From Methylocella silvestris BL2 (GTDB taxonomy: Bacteria > Pseudomonadota > Alphaproteobacteria > Rhizobiales > Beijerinckiaceae): a DNA stretch of 64,000 nt. Both the position numbers and the translations under genes were made by a program. This document shows positions 1 to 10,838 of this stretch, piece after piece. The DNA lies in assembly GCF_000021745.1 (NCBI RefSeq), contig NC_011666.1:558001-622000 (forward strand), read 5' to 3'. The notes beneath the pieces were generated by a model. It searched no databases. It saw only the letters and a list, made by a program, of their open reading frames with translations, and was not told the DNA's origin. Numbering within the stretch: position 1 is the stretch's first letter; every line of letters begins with the position of its first letter.

Positions 1-932
1 ATTGCGCAAACCGTCGCCGACACGGGATTGCCGGGCAGACCGACGACGGCCGTGGGCCCAAGCCTGCCATAAACCAGCGGGGCGCCGGGCCGCAGCAGGA
101 TGCGCCAAAAATCGAGCTCCATGCCGCGCTTGAGAAGCGCTGGCCGGACTAGATCATGATCCCCGACCGAGGCGCCCCCGCTCGTCACCAGCACATCGCA
201 TTCGGCCTCGAGAGCGGCGCCGATGGCGTGTTCGGTGGCGGCGAGATCGTCGCCAACGATGCCGAAATCGACCGGCTCGCCACCGGCCCATTCGACGAGG
301 GCGGCGACGGTGAAACCATTGGAGGCGACGATCTCATCGACGCCGACGGCTGCGCCGGGAGCCACGAGTTCGTCGCCGGTCGCAAGAAGGCCGACGCGGG
401 GGCGCCTGGCGACGGGCAGCTCGGCGTGGTTCATCGCCGCCGCGAGCGCGATCGCTCCCGGGCCAAGACGCGTTCCCGCCTTCAGCAAGGTCGCGCCCTC
501 GATAAAATCGAGCCCCGCCTTGCGAACATAGAGGCCGGGCGGGACGCCGCGCAGCGGCTCGATCAGGCCATCGACGACGCGCGCGTTTTCCTGAATCAGG
601 ATGGCGTCGGCGCCGTCCGGAACCCGCGCGCCGGTAAAGATCCGCGCCGTCTCCATCGGGCCGAGCTTTCCCGCGAAAGCATGTCCGGCGGCGCTTTCGC
701 CGATCTGCTTTAGCCGGGTCGGCAGGATCGAAAGGTCCGCGGCGCGGACGGCGTAGCCATCCATGGCGGAAACGGGGTAGGGCGGCTGTGTCCTGCCTGC
801 AGCAAGGTCCGCGGCAAGGGTGCGGCCGAGCCCCCTTGCCAGTGGGACCGTCTCTCGCGGACGATCCGGGCAGACGCCTGCGAGAATGCGCGCCTTCGCC
901 TCTTCAACGGTCAGGGACGCGCGCCCGCTCAT
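1..932 (-). CDS. moeA: Molybdopterin molybdenumtransferase MoeA (3' end outside window)
   Basis: Inserts molybdate into adenylylated molybdopterin, the last step of Mo cofactor synthesis in the cytoplasm. About 310 residues are visible from the start; the C-terminus lies beyond base 1. The N-terminal part has the family signature PYPVSAMDGYAVR near residue 60, then IFTGARVPDGAD, the MoCF core LLATGDELVAPG, and VTSGGASVGDHD and GLPGNPVSA near the edge. The ATG at 932-930 is two bases after the moaC stop, so the pair is cotranscribed and probably coupled. The frame is open with no stop. Identification is firm; only the missing end is unknown. Confidence 0.95.
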   Translation of the reverse strand, partial: MSGRASLTVEEAKARILAGVCPDRPRETVPLARGLGRTLAADLAAGRTQPPYPVSAMDGYAVRAADLSILPTRLKQIGESAAGHAFAGKLGPMETARIFTGARVPDGADAILIQENARVVDGLIEPLRGVPPGLYVRKAGLDFIEGATLLKAGTRLGPGAIALAAAMNHAELPVARRPRVGLLATGDELVAPGAAVGVDEIVASNGFTVAALVEWAGGEPVDFGIVGDDLAATEHAIGAALEAECDVLVTSGGASVGDHDLVRPALLKRGMELDFWRILLRPGAPLVYGRLGPTAVVGLPGNPVSATVCA

Positions 933-934
933 GC

Positions 935-1462
935 TCAGGGAGCCTTGACTTCGGAGGGCTTGGCGGCCTCGACGTCGTCACGGCGCCAATCGCCCGATTT
1001 TCCGCCGGTCTTCTGCAAAAGTTCAATCGCCTCGATCCGCATCCCGCGGTCGACCGCCTTCAGCATGTCGTACAGGGTGAGGCAGGCGACGGAGACCGCC
1101 GTCAGCGCCTCCATCTCGACGCCAGTCTGCCCCAACGCCTTGGCGCTGGCGCGCACGACGATTCCCGGCAGAGCGGCGTCCGCTTCAAGATCGACGCCGA
1201 CTTTCGTCAGCTGCAGCGGATGGCAGAGCGGAATGAGCTCATGGGTCTTCTTGGCGGCCATAATGCCGGCGATCCGCGCCGCGCCGAAAACATCGCCCTT
1301 GCTGGCGTTGCCCGATAGCGCAAGCGCGAGCGTCTCCGCGCGCATGACAATGCGGCCGGAGGCGATGGCGATCCGCTCGGTGGCCACTTTGGCGGAGACG
1401 TCGACCATCACCGCTTCGCCGCCCGCGGACAGATGGGTGAGGCCCGATTTCGCGACAGTCAT
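935..1462 (-). CDS. moaC: Cyclic pyranopterin monophosphate synthase MoaC
   Basis: Acts with MoaA in the first stage of Mo cofactor synthesis, converting the cyclic GTP product to cPMP. It is 175 aa against a usual 155-165. Visible family blocks are the N-terminal MVDVSAK, the conserved [13 protein letters not shown] in the middle, and [21 protein letters not shown] followed by KAVDRGM at the C-terminus. Its ATG overlaps the trpC stop (ATGA), and moeA begins two bases past its stop. The trpC-moaC-moeA order is common in Rhizobiales, so cofactor synthesis is read through from the tryptophan genes. Confidence 0.96.
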   Translation of the reverse strand: MTVAKSGLTHLSAGGEAVMVDVSAKVATERIAIASGRIVMRAETLALALSGNASKGDVFGAARIAGIMAAKKTHELIPLCHPLQLTKVGVDLEADAALPGIVVRASAKALGQTGVEMEALTAVSVACLTLYDMLKAVDRGMRIEAIELLQKTGGKSGDWRRDDVEAAKPSEVKAP

Positions 1463-2289
1463 AATCCGTGCGCGTGCTTGCCGTGGAGGGGCGGCAATTT
1501 GCCGATGAGCAGATCCTTGGTCGCCGCCGCAACGTCCTTTTGGCGCATCAGGCTCTCTCCGACGAGAAATGTCGAAACGCCATGCGCCTTGAGGCGCAGA
1601 CAGTCCTGATGCGAGGCAATTCCGCTTTCGCTGACGGCGATGCGGTCGGAAGGAATCTTTTCGGCCAGCCGTTCGGTCAGTTCGAGGCTGGTCTCGAAGG
1701 TTCGCAAATCGCGGTTGTTGACGCCGACAAGCCGCGTTTCGAGCCGCAGCGCGCGCGTGAGTTCGGCCTCGTCATGCACCTCGACGAGAATATCCATGGC
1801 AAGATCATGCGCCGCCCGCGTCAGCTGGCCCGCCTCCTCGTCATCGACGCAAGCCATGATGATCAGAACACAATCGGCGCCATTGGCCCTTGCTTCATAG
1901 ACCTGATAAGGATCGAACAGGAAGTCCTTGCGAAGACAGGGTAAATGGGTTGCAGCGCGAGCCGCCTCAAGGAAGCTGAGATCGCCCTGGAAGGAGGGGC
2001 CGTCGGTCAGCACGGAGAGGCAGGCGGCGCCGCCCTCCTCATAGGCGCGGGCCAGCGCCGGCGGATCGAAATCGGCCCGGATCAGACCTTTGGACGGGCT
2101 CGCCTTCTTCATCTCGGCGATCAGCGCAAGCTGATTGACCGCGTGTTTCGCCTCGATCGCCTTGACGAAGCCGCGCGGCGGATCATGGTCATGCGCCTTG
2201 CGCTCCAGCGTCTCGAACGGCATCCGCACTTTGGCTTGCGCGATCTCGCGGCGCTTGTAGAGCGCGATGCTCTTTAGAATGTCGGTCAT
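1459..2289 (-). CDS. trpC: Indole-3-glycerol phosphate synthase TrpC
   Basis: Closes the indole ring in tryptophan synthesis (CdRP to indole-3-glycerol phosphate). It is 276 aa, monofunctional, with no PRAI (TrpF) domain fused. The TIM-barrel motifs are readable: [13 protein letters not shown] (catalytic Lys), [46 protein letters not shown], and SESGI followed by [12 protein letters not shown] two codons further upstream is open, but ATG 2289 overlaps the trpD stop as ATGA and is preferred. It overlaps moaC by 4 bp at its 3' end. Confidence 0.96.
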   Translation of the reverse strand: MTDILKSIALYKRREIAQAKVRMPFETLERKAHDHDPPRGFVKAIEAKHAVNQLALIAEMKKASPSKGLIRADFDPPALARAYEEGGAACLSVLTDGPSFQGDLSFLEAARAATHLPCLRKDFLFDPYQVYEARANGADCVLIIMACVDDEEAGQLTRAAHDLAMDILVEVHDEAELTRALRLETRLVGVNNRDLRTFETSLELTERLAEKIPSDRIAVSESGIASHQDCLRLKAHGVSTFLVGESLMRQKDVAAATKDLLIGKLPPLHGKHAHGL

Positions 2290-3326
2290 GGACAAGATCC
2301 TGCGGCGACGGCGGGAAGGCTCGCCCGGTTCGATGCTTCAACGAGTTTTGACAGGGTAGAGGCTGCGCGGCCATCGTCAATGGCGGCGGCCGCCAGCCTG
2401 GCGCCCTCGCGGAGGTCTGCCGCGCGCCCGGCGACGATGAGCGCCGCGGCGGCGTTGAGGATCGCGATGTCGCGATAGGGCGATTTTCGTCCCTCAAGCA
2501 CGGCTTTCAGGGCGGCGGCGTTGAAGGCGGGCGATCCGCCCTTGAGGTCGGCGAGCGCCGCGCGCTGGAGGCCGGCGTCTTCCGGCGTGATGTCGAACGC
2601 GCGGATCGCGCCATTCTCCAGCGCGACGACATGCGTCGGACCGGTCGTCGTCGCCTCGTCGAGCCCGTCCGCGCCGTGAACCAGCCAGACGCGCGTCGAG
2701 CCGAGCGCGCGCAGCGCCTGCGCCAGCGGCTCCAGCCAGCTCTTCGCATAGACGCCAAGCAGCTGAAATTTGACGCCCGCAGGGTTGGCGAGCGGGCCGA
2801 GGATATTGAAGATGGTCCGCGTCCCGAGCTCCGCTCGCGCCGCCGCGACATGGCGCATCGCCGCGTGATGCGCCTGCGCGCTCATAAAGGCGACTCCTGC
2901 CGCCTCGAGGCACGCTTCGACCTCCCTGGAGTCAAGGCCGATTTTAACGCCGAGGGCGGACAGCACGTCGCTCGCGCCCGACTGCGACGAGGCGGCGCGA
3001 TTGCCATGCTTGGCGACGGGAACGCCGCAGGCGGAGACGATCAGCGCCGCCAGCGTCGAGACATTGTAGGTGGAATGACCGTCGCCTCCCGTGCCGACGA
3101 TATCCATGGCGTCCGCTGGCGCATCGACGCGAAGCATCCGCGCCCGCATAGCGGCGACCGCGCCAACGATCTCGTCGATCGTCTCGCCGCGAACCCGCAG
3201 CGCCATCAGGAAGGCGCCGAGCTGGGCCGGCGTGGCGGCTCCTTCAAAAATGAGGTCGAACGCCCGCGTCGCCTCCGCCTGCGTCAGGCTGGCGCCGGTC
3301 GCAAGCTTGCCGAGCAACGGTTTCAT
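2286..3326 (-). CDS. trpD: Anthranilate phosphoribosyltransferase TrpD
   Basis: Transfers the phosphoribosyl group of PRPP to anthranilate. It is 346 aa. The PRPP-binding loop [34 protein letters not shown] and the anthranilate-site stretch [13 protein letters not shown] are all present. The frame is open back to 3503, inside trpG, but that extension has no homology. ATG 3326 starts the canonical helix ([18 protein letters not shown]), and GAGG lies about 12 bases upstream. It sits 19 bp after trpG and overlaps trpC by 4 bp. Confidence 0.96.
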   Translation of the reverse strand: MKPLLGKLATGASLTQAEATRAFDLIFEGAATPAQLGAFLMALRVRGETIDEIVGAVAAMRARMLRVDAPADAMDIVGTGGDGHSTYNVSTLAALIVSACGVPVAKHGNRAASSQSGASDVLSALGVKIGLDSREVEACLEAAGVAFMSAQAHHAAMRHVAAARAELGTRTIFNILGPLANPAGVKFQLLGVYAKSWLEPLAQALRALGSTRVWLVHGADGLDEATTTGPTHVVALENGAIRAFDITPEDAGLQRAALADLKGGSPAFNAAALKAVLEGRKSPYRDIAILNAAAALIVAGRAADLREGARLAAAAIDDGRAASTLSKLVEASNRASLPAVAAGSCP

Positions 3327-3345
3327 GGCGTCCAATATGCAATCC

Positions 3346-3951
3346 TCAAACGGCGGCGGCGCGGCGCGTCGCGTTCCAGCGCGCGGCGAGGGTGAGGAAA
3401 TTCTCAAAAATCCGCATGCCGTGCTCGGAGGCGATGCTTTCGGGATGGAACTGGACGCCATGGGCCGGAAAATGCCGATGCGACAGACCCATGATGAGCC
3501 CATCCGTCTGCGCCGTCACCTTGAGGTCTGCCGGGGCGGTCTCGGCGCGAACGACCAGTGAATGGTAGCGCACGGCGCGGAACGGCCCATTGATGCCGTG
3601 AAACAGCGCTTCGCCCTGATGGTCGATGGTCGCGATCTTGCCATGCACGGGGGCCGGCGCGCGCACGATTTCGCCGCCATAGGCCTCGCCCAGCGCCTGA
3701 TGTCCGAGGCAGACGCCAAAGATCGGGATCGTGGGCGCCGCGGCCTTGATGAGTTCGAGGCAGATCCCCGCCTCAGGCGGCCCGCAGGGCCCCGGCGAGA
3801 GCACGATCCCGTCCGGGGCGGCGGCCATGATTTCTTCGACGCTTATTTTATCGTTGCGATGGACAGTGACATCCGCCCCGAGGCTGCCAAGGCAATGCAC
3901 GAGGTTCCAGGTGAAGCTGTCGTAATTGTCGATGAGGGTTATGGCGGTCAC
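3346..3951 (-). CDS. trpG: Anthranilate synthase glutamine amidotransferase subunit TrpG
   Basis: Supplies ammonia from glutamine to TrpE. It is 201 aa, a class I amidotransferase. [12 protein letters not shown] opens the protein; [12 protein letters not shown] forms the oxyanion strand; the catalytic Cys is in [10 protein letters not shown] and the His/Glu in GVQFHPESI. Unlike many Rhizobiaceae, which have a fused TrpEG, here TrpG is separate from trpE with a 101 bp gap. It could in principle also serve p-aminobenzoate synthesis; that cannot be told from sequence. Confidence 0.95.
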   Translation of the reverse strand: MTAITLIDNYDSFTWNLVHCLGSLGADVTVHRNDKISVEEIMAAAPDGIVLSPGPCGPPEAGICLELIKAAAPTIPIFGVCLGHQALGEAYGGEIVRAPAPVHGKIATIDHQGEALFHGINGPFRAVRYHSLVVRAETAPADLKVTAQTDGLIMGLSHRHFPAHGVQFHPESIASEHGMRIFENFLTLAARWNATRRAAAV

Positions 3952-4052
3952 GGGCGGGGTCCGTCTCGTAAGCCGCTCTTTTGCGGCGCGCGGCCGGCAA
4001 GGTCAAGGAGGATCGCCCGAGACGGCGAGGCGTTGCGCAAAGCGGTCGGCTT

Positions 4053-5570
4053 CTATTGCCCGCGCTTGGCCCGCGACGCGAAACGCACGGCCTCCTCGGC
4101 GGCGCGGAACAGAGCTTGCGCCTTGTTGACGCATTCGCGCTGCTCATAGGCGGGATCGCTGTCATAGACGATGCCAGCGCCCGACTGGACATGCATGACG
4201 CCATCCTTGACCATGGCGGTGCGCAAGATGATGCAGGTGTCCATCTCGCCCGAAGCGCCGAAATAGCCGATGCAGCCGCCGTAAACGCCACGCTTGTCCG
4301 TCTCGAGCTCGTCGATGATCTCCATCGCGCGCAGTTTCGGCGCCCCCGAAACGGTGCCCGCGGGAAAGCCTGCGCTGAGGGCGTCGATTGCGTCATGCGT
4401 CTTCGAGAGACGGCCCTCCACGTTCGAGACGATATGCATGACATGGCTGTAGCGTTCGATGGCGAATTGCTCCGTCACCTTGACGGAGCCGATCTCGGCG
4501 ACGCGGCCGACGTCGTTGCGGCCAAGATCGAGCAGCATCAGATGCTCGGCGCATTCTTTCTCGTCGCCAAGAAGGTCCTGCGCCAACGCATCGTCCTCGG
4601 CCTTGGTCTTGCCGCGCCAGCGGGTGCCGGCGATGGGCCGGATCGTGACCTTGCCGTCGCGCAGCCGGACCAGAATTTCAGGGCTCGAGCAGACGATCTG
4701 GAACGGTCCGAAATCAAGGTAGCAGAGGAAGGGCGAGGGATTGACCCGGCGCAGGGCGCGGTAGAGCGCGAAAGGATGCAGCCCAAAAGGCGCCGAAAAG
4801 CGTTGCGACAGCACGACCTGAAAAATATCGCCGGCGCGGACGTAATCCTTGGCGCGCGCGACCATCTCGTGAAACCGCGCCTCGCTGGTATTTGAGGTCG
4901 GCGCGACAGTCGAAAGCGCGGGATCGGCCGCGACCCAGTCATGTTGAAGCGGCCCCTCCAGCGTCACGCTCACCGCGTCGATGCGTTCGCGGGCATGGTC
5001 ATAGGCGGCAAGGAAGGAAACGCCGGGGGCAGGGCGCAGCGGCGTCACCACGAAAATCTCCTCGCGGACGGAGTCGAACACGACCATCACGGTCGGGCGC
5101 ATCATCATCGCGTCTGGCGCGCCGAGGGGATCTGGCTTTGGCGCGCCAAGCTGCTCCATCTGCCGCGCCATATCATAGCCGAGATAGCCAAAGACGCCGG
5201 CCGCCATCGGCGGCAGCTCCTCGCTGGCGTCGATGCGGGATTCCGCGATCAGCGCGCGCAGCGAGTCGAGCGGGGGCTCCGCGCAAGGCGAAAAGCTGTC
5301 GGGATCGCTCAAGGCGGACCGGTTGATTTCGGCTCTGTCGCCGAAAGCGCGCCAGACGATATCGGGGTCGAGGCCGATCATGGAGTATCGGCCCCGCGCG
5401 GCTCCGCCCTCGACGGATTCCAGAAGGAAGATGCGTCCGACGCGCCCCGCCGACAGCTTCAGAAAGGCGGAAACCGGCGTTTCGAGATCGGCGATCAGGC
5501 GCGCCGAAACCAGGCACGGGCGGCCGGCCGCATAGGCTGCGGCGTAATCCGCATGAGCTGGAGAATCCAT
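4053..5570 (-). CDS. trpE: Anthranilate synthase component I TrpE
   Basis: Converts chorismate and ammonia to anthranilate. It is 505 aa. The LLES motif at residues 49-52, part of the tryptophan feedback site, argues for TrpE rather than PabB. The chorismate-binding half carries VVLSQRFSAPF, SSPEILVRL, RPIAGTRWRGKT, ERYSHVMHIVSNVEG and GTVSGAPKLRAMEI. The frame is open to 5630, but ATG 5570 begins the aligned protein and lies 10 bases after the ppiD stop. The upstream neighbour ppiD is probably in the same transcript. I saw no Trp-codon leader peptide upstream. Confidence 0.95.
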   Translation of the reverse strand: MDSPAHADYAAAYAAGRPCLVSARLIADLETPVSAFLKLSAGRVGRIFLLESVEGGAARGRYSMIGLDPDIVWRAFGDRAEINRSALSDPDSFSPCAEPPLDSLRALIAESRIDASEELPPMAAGVFGYLGYDMARQMEQLGAPKPDPLGAPDAMMMRPTVMVVFDSVREEIFVVTPLRPAPGVSFLAAYDHARERIDAVSVTLEGPLQHDWVAADPALSTVAPTSNTSEARFHEMVARAKDYVRAGDIFQVVLSQRFSAPFGLHPFALYRALRRVNPSPFLCYLDFGPFQIVCSSPEILVRLRDGKVTIRPIAGTRWRGKTKAEDDALAQDLLGDEKECAEHLMLLDLGRNDVGRVAEIGSVKVTEQFAIERYSHVMHIVSNVEGRLSKTHDAIDALSAGFPAGTVSGAPKLRAMEIIDELETDKRGVYGGCIGYFGASGEMDTCIILRTAMVKDGVMHVQSGAGIVYDSDPAYEQRECVNKAQALFRAAEEAVRFASRAKRGQ

Positions 5571-5580
5571 CGGCGTCGTC

Positions 5581-7491
5581 TCAGTAGAGGTCAGCTGAGC
5601 CGCTCGTCGCGGCCGCGAGCGCCTGCGCATTGATCTTCACGCCGAGCTTGTTTTGCAGCGTCCCAAGATATTGCGTCACCAGATCGTCGGAGTAGGATTT
5701 TTTCACTTCATTCGCCAAAGAGACGAGAGTGGCGTCAGCGAAATCAATCGGCGGCGCGGTCGCGCCGGCGACCTTGAACACGAGCCGGTCGCCCGCCTCG
5801 AGCCGCGTCGAGCCGACGCCGCCGACGCCGACGTTGAAGGCCTGGGCCACAGCCGGCTGCGGAAAATTATCGCCGCCGCCACGCCGCACATTCTGCGCCC
5901 GCTTGACCTCAAAACCGCCCTCGGCGGCGACTTTGGCCATGGGCTCGCCGGACTCAAGCCGTTTCGTCAGATCGATGGTTTTAGCCGTCATCAGCTTCGC
6001 CGTCTCATCGTCGCGCCAGGCCTTCTCGACGGCGGGTTTCGCCTCCTCGAAGCTCTTCTGCCGCGCCCTGTCGATTTTGCCGACCTCGAACCATTGATAG
6101 CCGCCCTGCGGCAGGCTCAGCGTTTCATTGTCGACGCCAAGGTCGGAGGCGAAACCGGCTTTCAACAACGCCGCGCTATTTGCCAGATCGGCGATCGGAA
6201 CGCCCGCGGCGTCCTTGCCGCCGGCGTCGACGGCCGGAATGACGCGGACCTCGAGGCCGGCGCTCTTTGCCGCCTCGGTCAGCGTCTTGCCGGACGCGCG
6301 CTGATCCTCGATGGCGTCATGCAGCCGCGCGATTTCTCCCCGCGCTCTGGTCGTGGCGATCTCCCTCTTGATCTCCTCCTTGACGTCCTCGAACGGCTTT
6401 GCGCTCGACGGCTCGATGGCGGCGACGCGAATGAGCACGCTGCCGAATTGCGTCTTGACGGGCGCGCTGACCGCGCTCTCGGGGAGGGCGAAGGCGACGT
6501 CGGCGACAGCCTTGTCGATCAGCTGGCCCCGCGTCACGAGACCAAGCGAGACGTCCTTCATGGTCGAGCCCTGCTGGGCGACGATGTCCTCGAAGCTCGC
6601 GCCCGCGTCGAGTTTTTCGCGCGCAGCCGCCGCAGCGGCAGGATCGGAGAAGAACAGCTGATCGATCTGGCGCTTCTCGGGGGCGCCATATTTTTCGCCC
6701 TTGATTTCATCGTAGCGGCGCAGAGCGTCGGCGTCCGAGACGGCGTCCGGTTTCGCGATGCTCTCCGGCGTCAGGGTCAAGGTGACGAGCGTGCGGTATT
6801 CCGGGGCGGAATAGCCGAGTTTGCGATCTTCGAAATATTTGCCGAGTTCGTCGTCGGACGGCAAAGCGATGGTCCCGGCTGCGGCGGCGGGCAGCACAAA
6901 ATAATCGAGCGTGCGCGTCTCGGTCTGGTAGCGATGGATCAGTTCAAGCATGGCTTTGGGCAATTGCAGGCCGTTCGTCATGGAATCGATCAGCTCCTGA
7001 CGCAGATAGACGCCGCGCTGTTCGCGCACAAAAGCCTTTTCGGTCAGGCCATTGTCGCGCAGCAACTCCTCGAAGCGGGCGCGGTCGAACTGACCGCTCG
7101 CCCCTTTGAAAGAAGGGTCGGCGGCGATGGTCCGCGCGATCTCGGCGTCGCTCATCGCAAGGCCGAGCGCGTGCGTCTCCTGATCGAGCACGGCTTCGCT
7201 GACGAGCCGCGAGAGAACCTGGCGATCGAGGCCGAAGCGCTTGGCTTCGTCATTGGTGATGGCGCGCCGCGCCTGTCGCTGCGCCCGCTGCAATTCCGTC
7301 TGATAGGCGAAGCGAAACGCCTCCGTCGTGATCTGTTCGTTGCCGACTTCGGCGAGCTTGTTTGCGCCAAAGCCGCGGAAAATATCGCCGATGCCCCAGA
7401 CCGCGAAGCTCAGAATAATGAATCCGAGCACGATCCCCATGACCGTTCGGCCGATCCAGCCCTTTGTCGCGGCGCGCATGGCGTCAAGCAT
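5581..7491 (-). CDS. ppiD: PpiD-like membrane-anchored peptidyl-prolyl isomerase
   Basis: Likely periplasmic folding chaperone tethered to the inner membrane. It is 636 aa. A short cytoplasmic N-terminus (about 15 residues) is followed by one transmembrane segment (VMGIVLGFIILSFAVWGIGD), then a SurA/PpiD N-terminal chaperone domain and a parvulin-like domain around residues 265-360 (QIDQLFFSDP, FEDIVAQQGS, GLVTRGQLIDKAV, GSVLIRV). The C-terminal part is helical and less conserved. It is divergent from tpiA, with 141 bp between starts. Parvulin activity is inferred from family; many PpiD proteins have weak or no isomerase activity. Confidence 0.88.
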   Translation of the reverse strand: MLDAMRAATKGWIGRTVMGIVLGFIILSFAVWGIGDIFRGFGANKLAEVGNEQITTEAFRFAYQTELQRAQRQARRAITNDEAKRFGLDRQVLSRLVSEAVLDQETHALGLAMSDAEIARTIAADPSFKGASGQFDRARFEELLRDNGLTEKAFVREQRGVYLRQELIDSMTNGLQLPKAMLELIHRYQTETRTLDYFVLPAAAAGTIALPSDDELGKYFEDRKLGYSAPEYRTLVTLTLTPESIAKPDAVSDADALRRYDEIKGEKYGAPEKRQIDQLFFSDPAAAAAAREKLDAGASFEDIVAQQGSTMKDVSLGLVTRGQLIDKAVADVAFALPESAVSAPVKTQFGSVLIRVAAIEPSSAKPFEDVKEEIKREIATTRARGEIARLHDAIEDQRASGKTLTEAAKSAGLEVRVIPAVDAGGKDAAGVPIADLANSAALLKAGFASDLGVDNETLSLPQGGYQWFEVGKIDRARQKSFEEAKPAVEKAWRDDETAKLMTAKTIDLTKRLESGEPMAKVAAEGGFEVKRAQNVRRGGGDNFPQPAVAQAFNVGVGGVGSTRLEAGDRLVFKVAGATAPPIDFADATLVSLANEVKKSYSDDLVTQYLGTLQNKLGVKINAQALAAATSGSADLY

Positions 7492-7632
7492 TTAGTTACT
7501 ATCTTTCCCGAGAGAGCTCGCGGCCTAGCTTGGGCCAAACATTTACAAATTCGGGCGGGACTATAAGAAGGTGCGCTATCGCTTGCAACGCGTCTGCGGC
7601 TCATCGCGAGCCTTAAAGCCGGAAGCTTGATA

Positions 7633-8424
7633 ATGACAAACGGGCCCTCGCGGTCGGAACGGCGCCCCCTCGTCGCCGGTAACTGGAAAATGAACGGTCT
7701 GCGCAAGGATCTCGTCGAGGCCGAGAAGATTTGCGTGGCCGCGGCGGCCGGCGAAGCCGGTGAGGCCGAGGTCGTGATCTGTCTGCCGGCGACTTTGTTG
7801 ATTTCCGCGGCGCCCGCCTGCCATGCGGCGGGAGTCGGGCTCGGCGGCCAGCATTGCCATGGGGAGCCGAAGGGGCCCTTTACTGGCGATCTCTCGGCGG
7901 AAATGCTGAGGGACGCCGGCGCCTCCTATGTCATTCTTGGCCATTCCGAGCGCAGGGCCGGCCACAATGAAGGCAACGCCGCCGTCCGCGAAAAAACCCG
8001 CGGCGCCTTCAGGGCGGGACTGACCGCGATCGTCTGCGTCGGCGAGACCCGCGGCCAGCGCGAGGCGGGCGACGCCCTGCCGATCGTCGGCTCGCAGCTG
8101 ACCGGCTCGATTCCCGGCGAGGCGACGCCGCAAAACCTCGTGATCGCCTATGAGCCGGTCTGGGCGATCGGCACAGGCCTGACGCCGACGCTCAGAGATA
8201 TCGCCGAGATGCACCGATTCATCCGCGAGCGGGTCGGCGTCGATCTGCCGCGCATTCGTGATGGGATCCGCATCCTTTATGGCGGCTCCGTCAAGCCGAA
8301 CAATGCGGCCGATCTTATGCGCGTCCCGAATGTCGATGGCGCCCTCGTCGGCGGCGCCAGTCTGACCGCCAAGGATTTTATGGGGATCGCAGGCGTTTAT
8401 CGCGACTATTGCCTGGCGTCCTAA
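7633..8424 (+). CDS. tpiA: Triosephosphate isomerase TpiA
   Basis: Interconverts dihydroxyacetone phosphate and glyceraldehyde 3-phosphate. It is 263 aa. NWKMNG carries the substrate Lys; the catalytic His is in ILGHSERR; the catalytic Glu and loop 6 are in AYEPVWAIGTG; the phosphate strand is ILYGGSVKPNN. A TTG at 7627 is in frame, but ATG 7633 with GGAAGC just upstream is the better start. The 218 bp before secG contain no gene. Confidence 0.96.
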   Translation: MTNGPSRSERRPLVAGNWKMNGLRKDLVEAEKICVAAAAGEAGEAEVVICLPATLLISAAPACHAAGVGLGGQHCHGEPKGPFTGDLSAEMLRDAGASYVILGHSERRAGHNEGNAAVREKTRGAFRAGLTAIVCVGETRGQREAGDALPIVGSQLTGSIPGEATPQNLVIAYEPVWAIGTGLTPTLRDIAEMHRFIRERVGVDLPRIRDGIRILYGGSVKPNNAADLMRVPNVDGALVGGASLTAKDFMGIAGVYRDYCLAS

Positions 8425-8599
8425 ACCAATTGCGGCCTGAAAGGACGCTTCCGACAGGCGCCAAGCCGAAGGCCGCCGAGGCGTCGCCGCTTTATTTGCT
8501 GGCGCCTTCGACGCCGCCCGTTGTAGAACCCGGCAAATCCGGCGCCGCTGCGGAAAACTGGCGACGCTGCGGGTACTGCTTATCTTAAAGACCGAAATC

Positions 8600-8614
8600 G
8601 GGGTCCAGGACCCC
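8600..8614. repeat. Perfect 15-nt palindrome upstream of secG
   Basis: GGGGTCC and GGACCCC flank a single A, 28 bases before the secG ATG. The one-base loop makes a folded hairpin unlikely, so two-fold symmetry (a protein site) or chance in GC-rich DNA are the alternatives. No T tract follows. Confidence 0.4.
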
Positions 8615-8642
8615 TCAGGCAGAGTCAGGGAAGAGAGTTTCG

Positions 8643-9014
8643 ATGCAGACGGTGCTGATCGTCATCCACCTCATGATCGTCGTGGCGCTTGTCGTGACAG
8701 TGCTGTTGCAGCGGTCGGAAGGCGGCGCGCTCGGCGTTGGCGGCGGCGGCGGCTTCATGACCGGCCGCGGACAGGCCAATGTGCTGACCCGGGCGACGGC
8801 GATCCTCGCGGCTCTGTTCTTCGCGACGAGCTTGGGGCTGACGGCGCTCGCCAAATATACCCAGGCGCCTTCCTCGATCCTGCAGCATGTCCCGGCGGCT
8901 GCGCCTGAGCCGAATGCGCCGGCGGCCCCGAGCACGGGCGGCGGCCTTCTCGATCAGCTGAAGCAGCTCGAAGATCAGCGCCAGTCGGCGCCCCCGGCTT
9001 CGCCGCCGCGTTGA
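8643..9014 (+). CDS. secG: Preprotein translocase subunit SecG
   Basis: Small inner-membrane partner of SecYE that assists protein export. It is 123 aa. The first transmembrane helix (VLIVIHLMIVVALVVTVLLQ) is followed by the family motif RSEGGALG and a glycine-rich loop (GGGGGFMTGRGQAN), then a second helix (ATAILAALFFATSLGLTALA). A long Pro/Ala-rich cytoplasmic tail follows, common in alphaproteobacteria. Placement between tpiA and pyrG is the usual Rhizobiales order. Confidence 0.93.
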   Translation: MQTVLIVIHLMIVVALVVTVLLQRSEGGALGVGGGGGFMTGRGQANVLTRATAILAALFFATSLGLTALAKYTQAPSSILQHVPAAAPEPNAPAAPSTGGGLLDQLKQLEDQRQSAPPASPPR

Positions 9015-9140
9015 TGGCCCGCGTCTTCATCTGAGCGGCCAAACCGCAGCCGTTCCCCCGGCGCGGTCTGACAAATCTTCACTGTGGATGAGCCGGAGAG
9101 GAAGCGGAATAGGCTTCCTCTCGCGGCGAAACTCGGATAG

Positions 9141-10781
<1,641 letters not shown>

Positions 10782-10838
10782 TCCAGCGGGACGCATGGCT
10801 CCCGCGAACGAATCTCAGCCTGCGTAACGGAGGTCGTC

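Noticed and set aside
3952-4052. trp attenuator or leader peptide between trpE and trpG
   Set aside because: No short frame with Trp codons and no clear terminator hairpin.
7542-7567. TTTACA and TATAAG upstream of tpiA as a promoter
   Set aside because: Spacing is 14 bases, too short for sigma-70.
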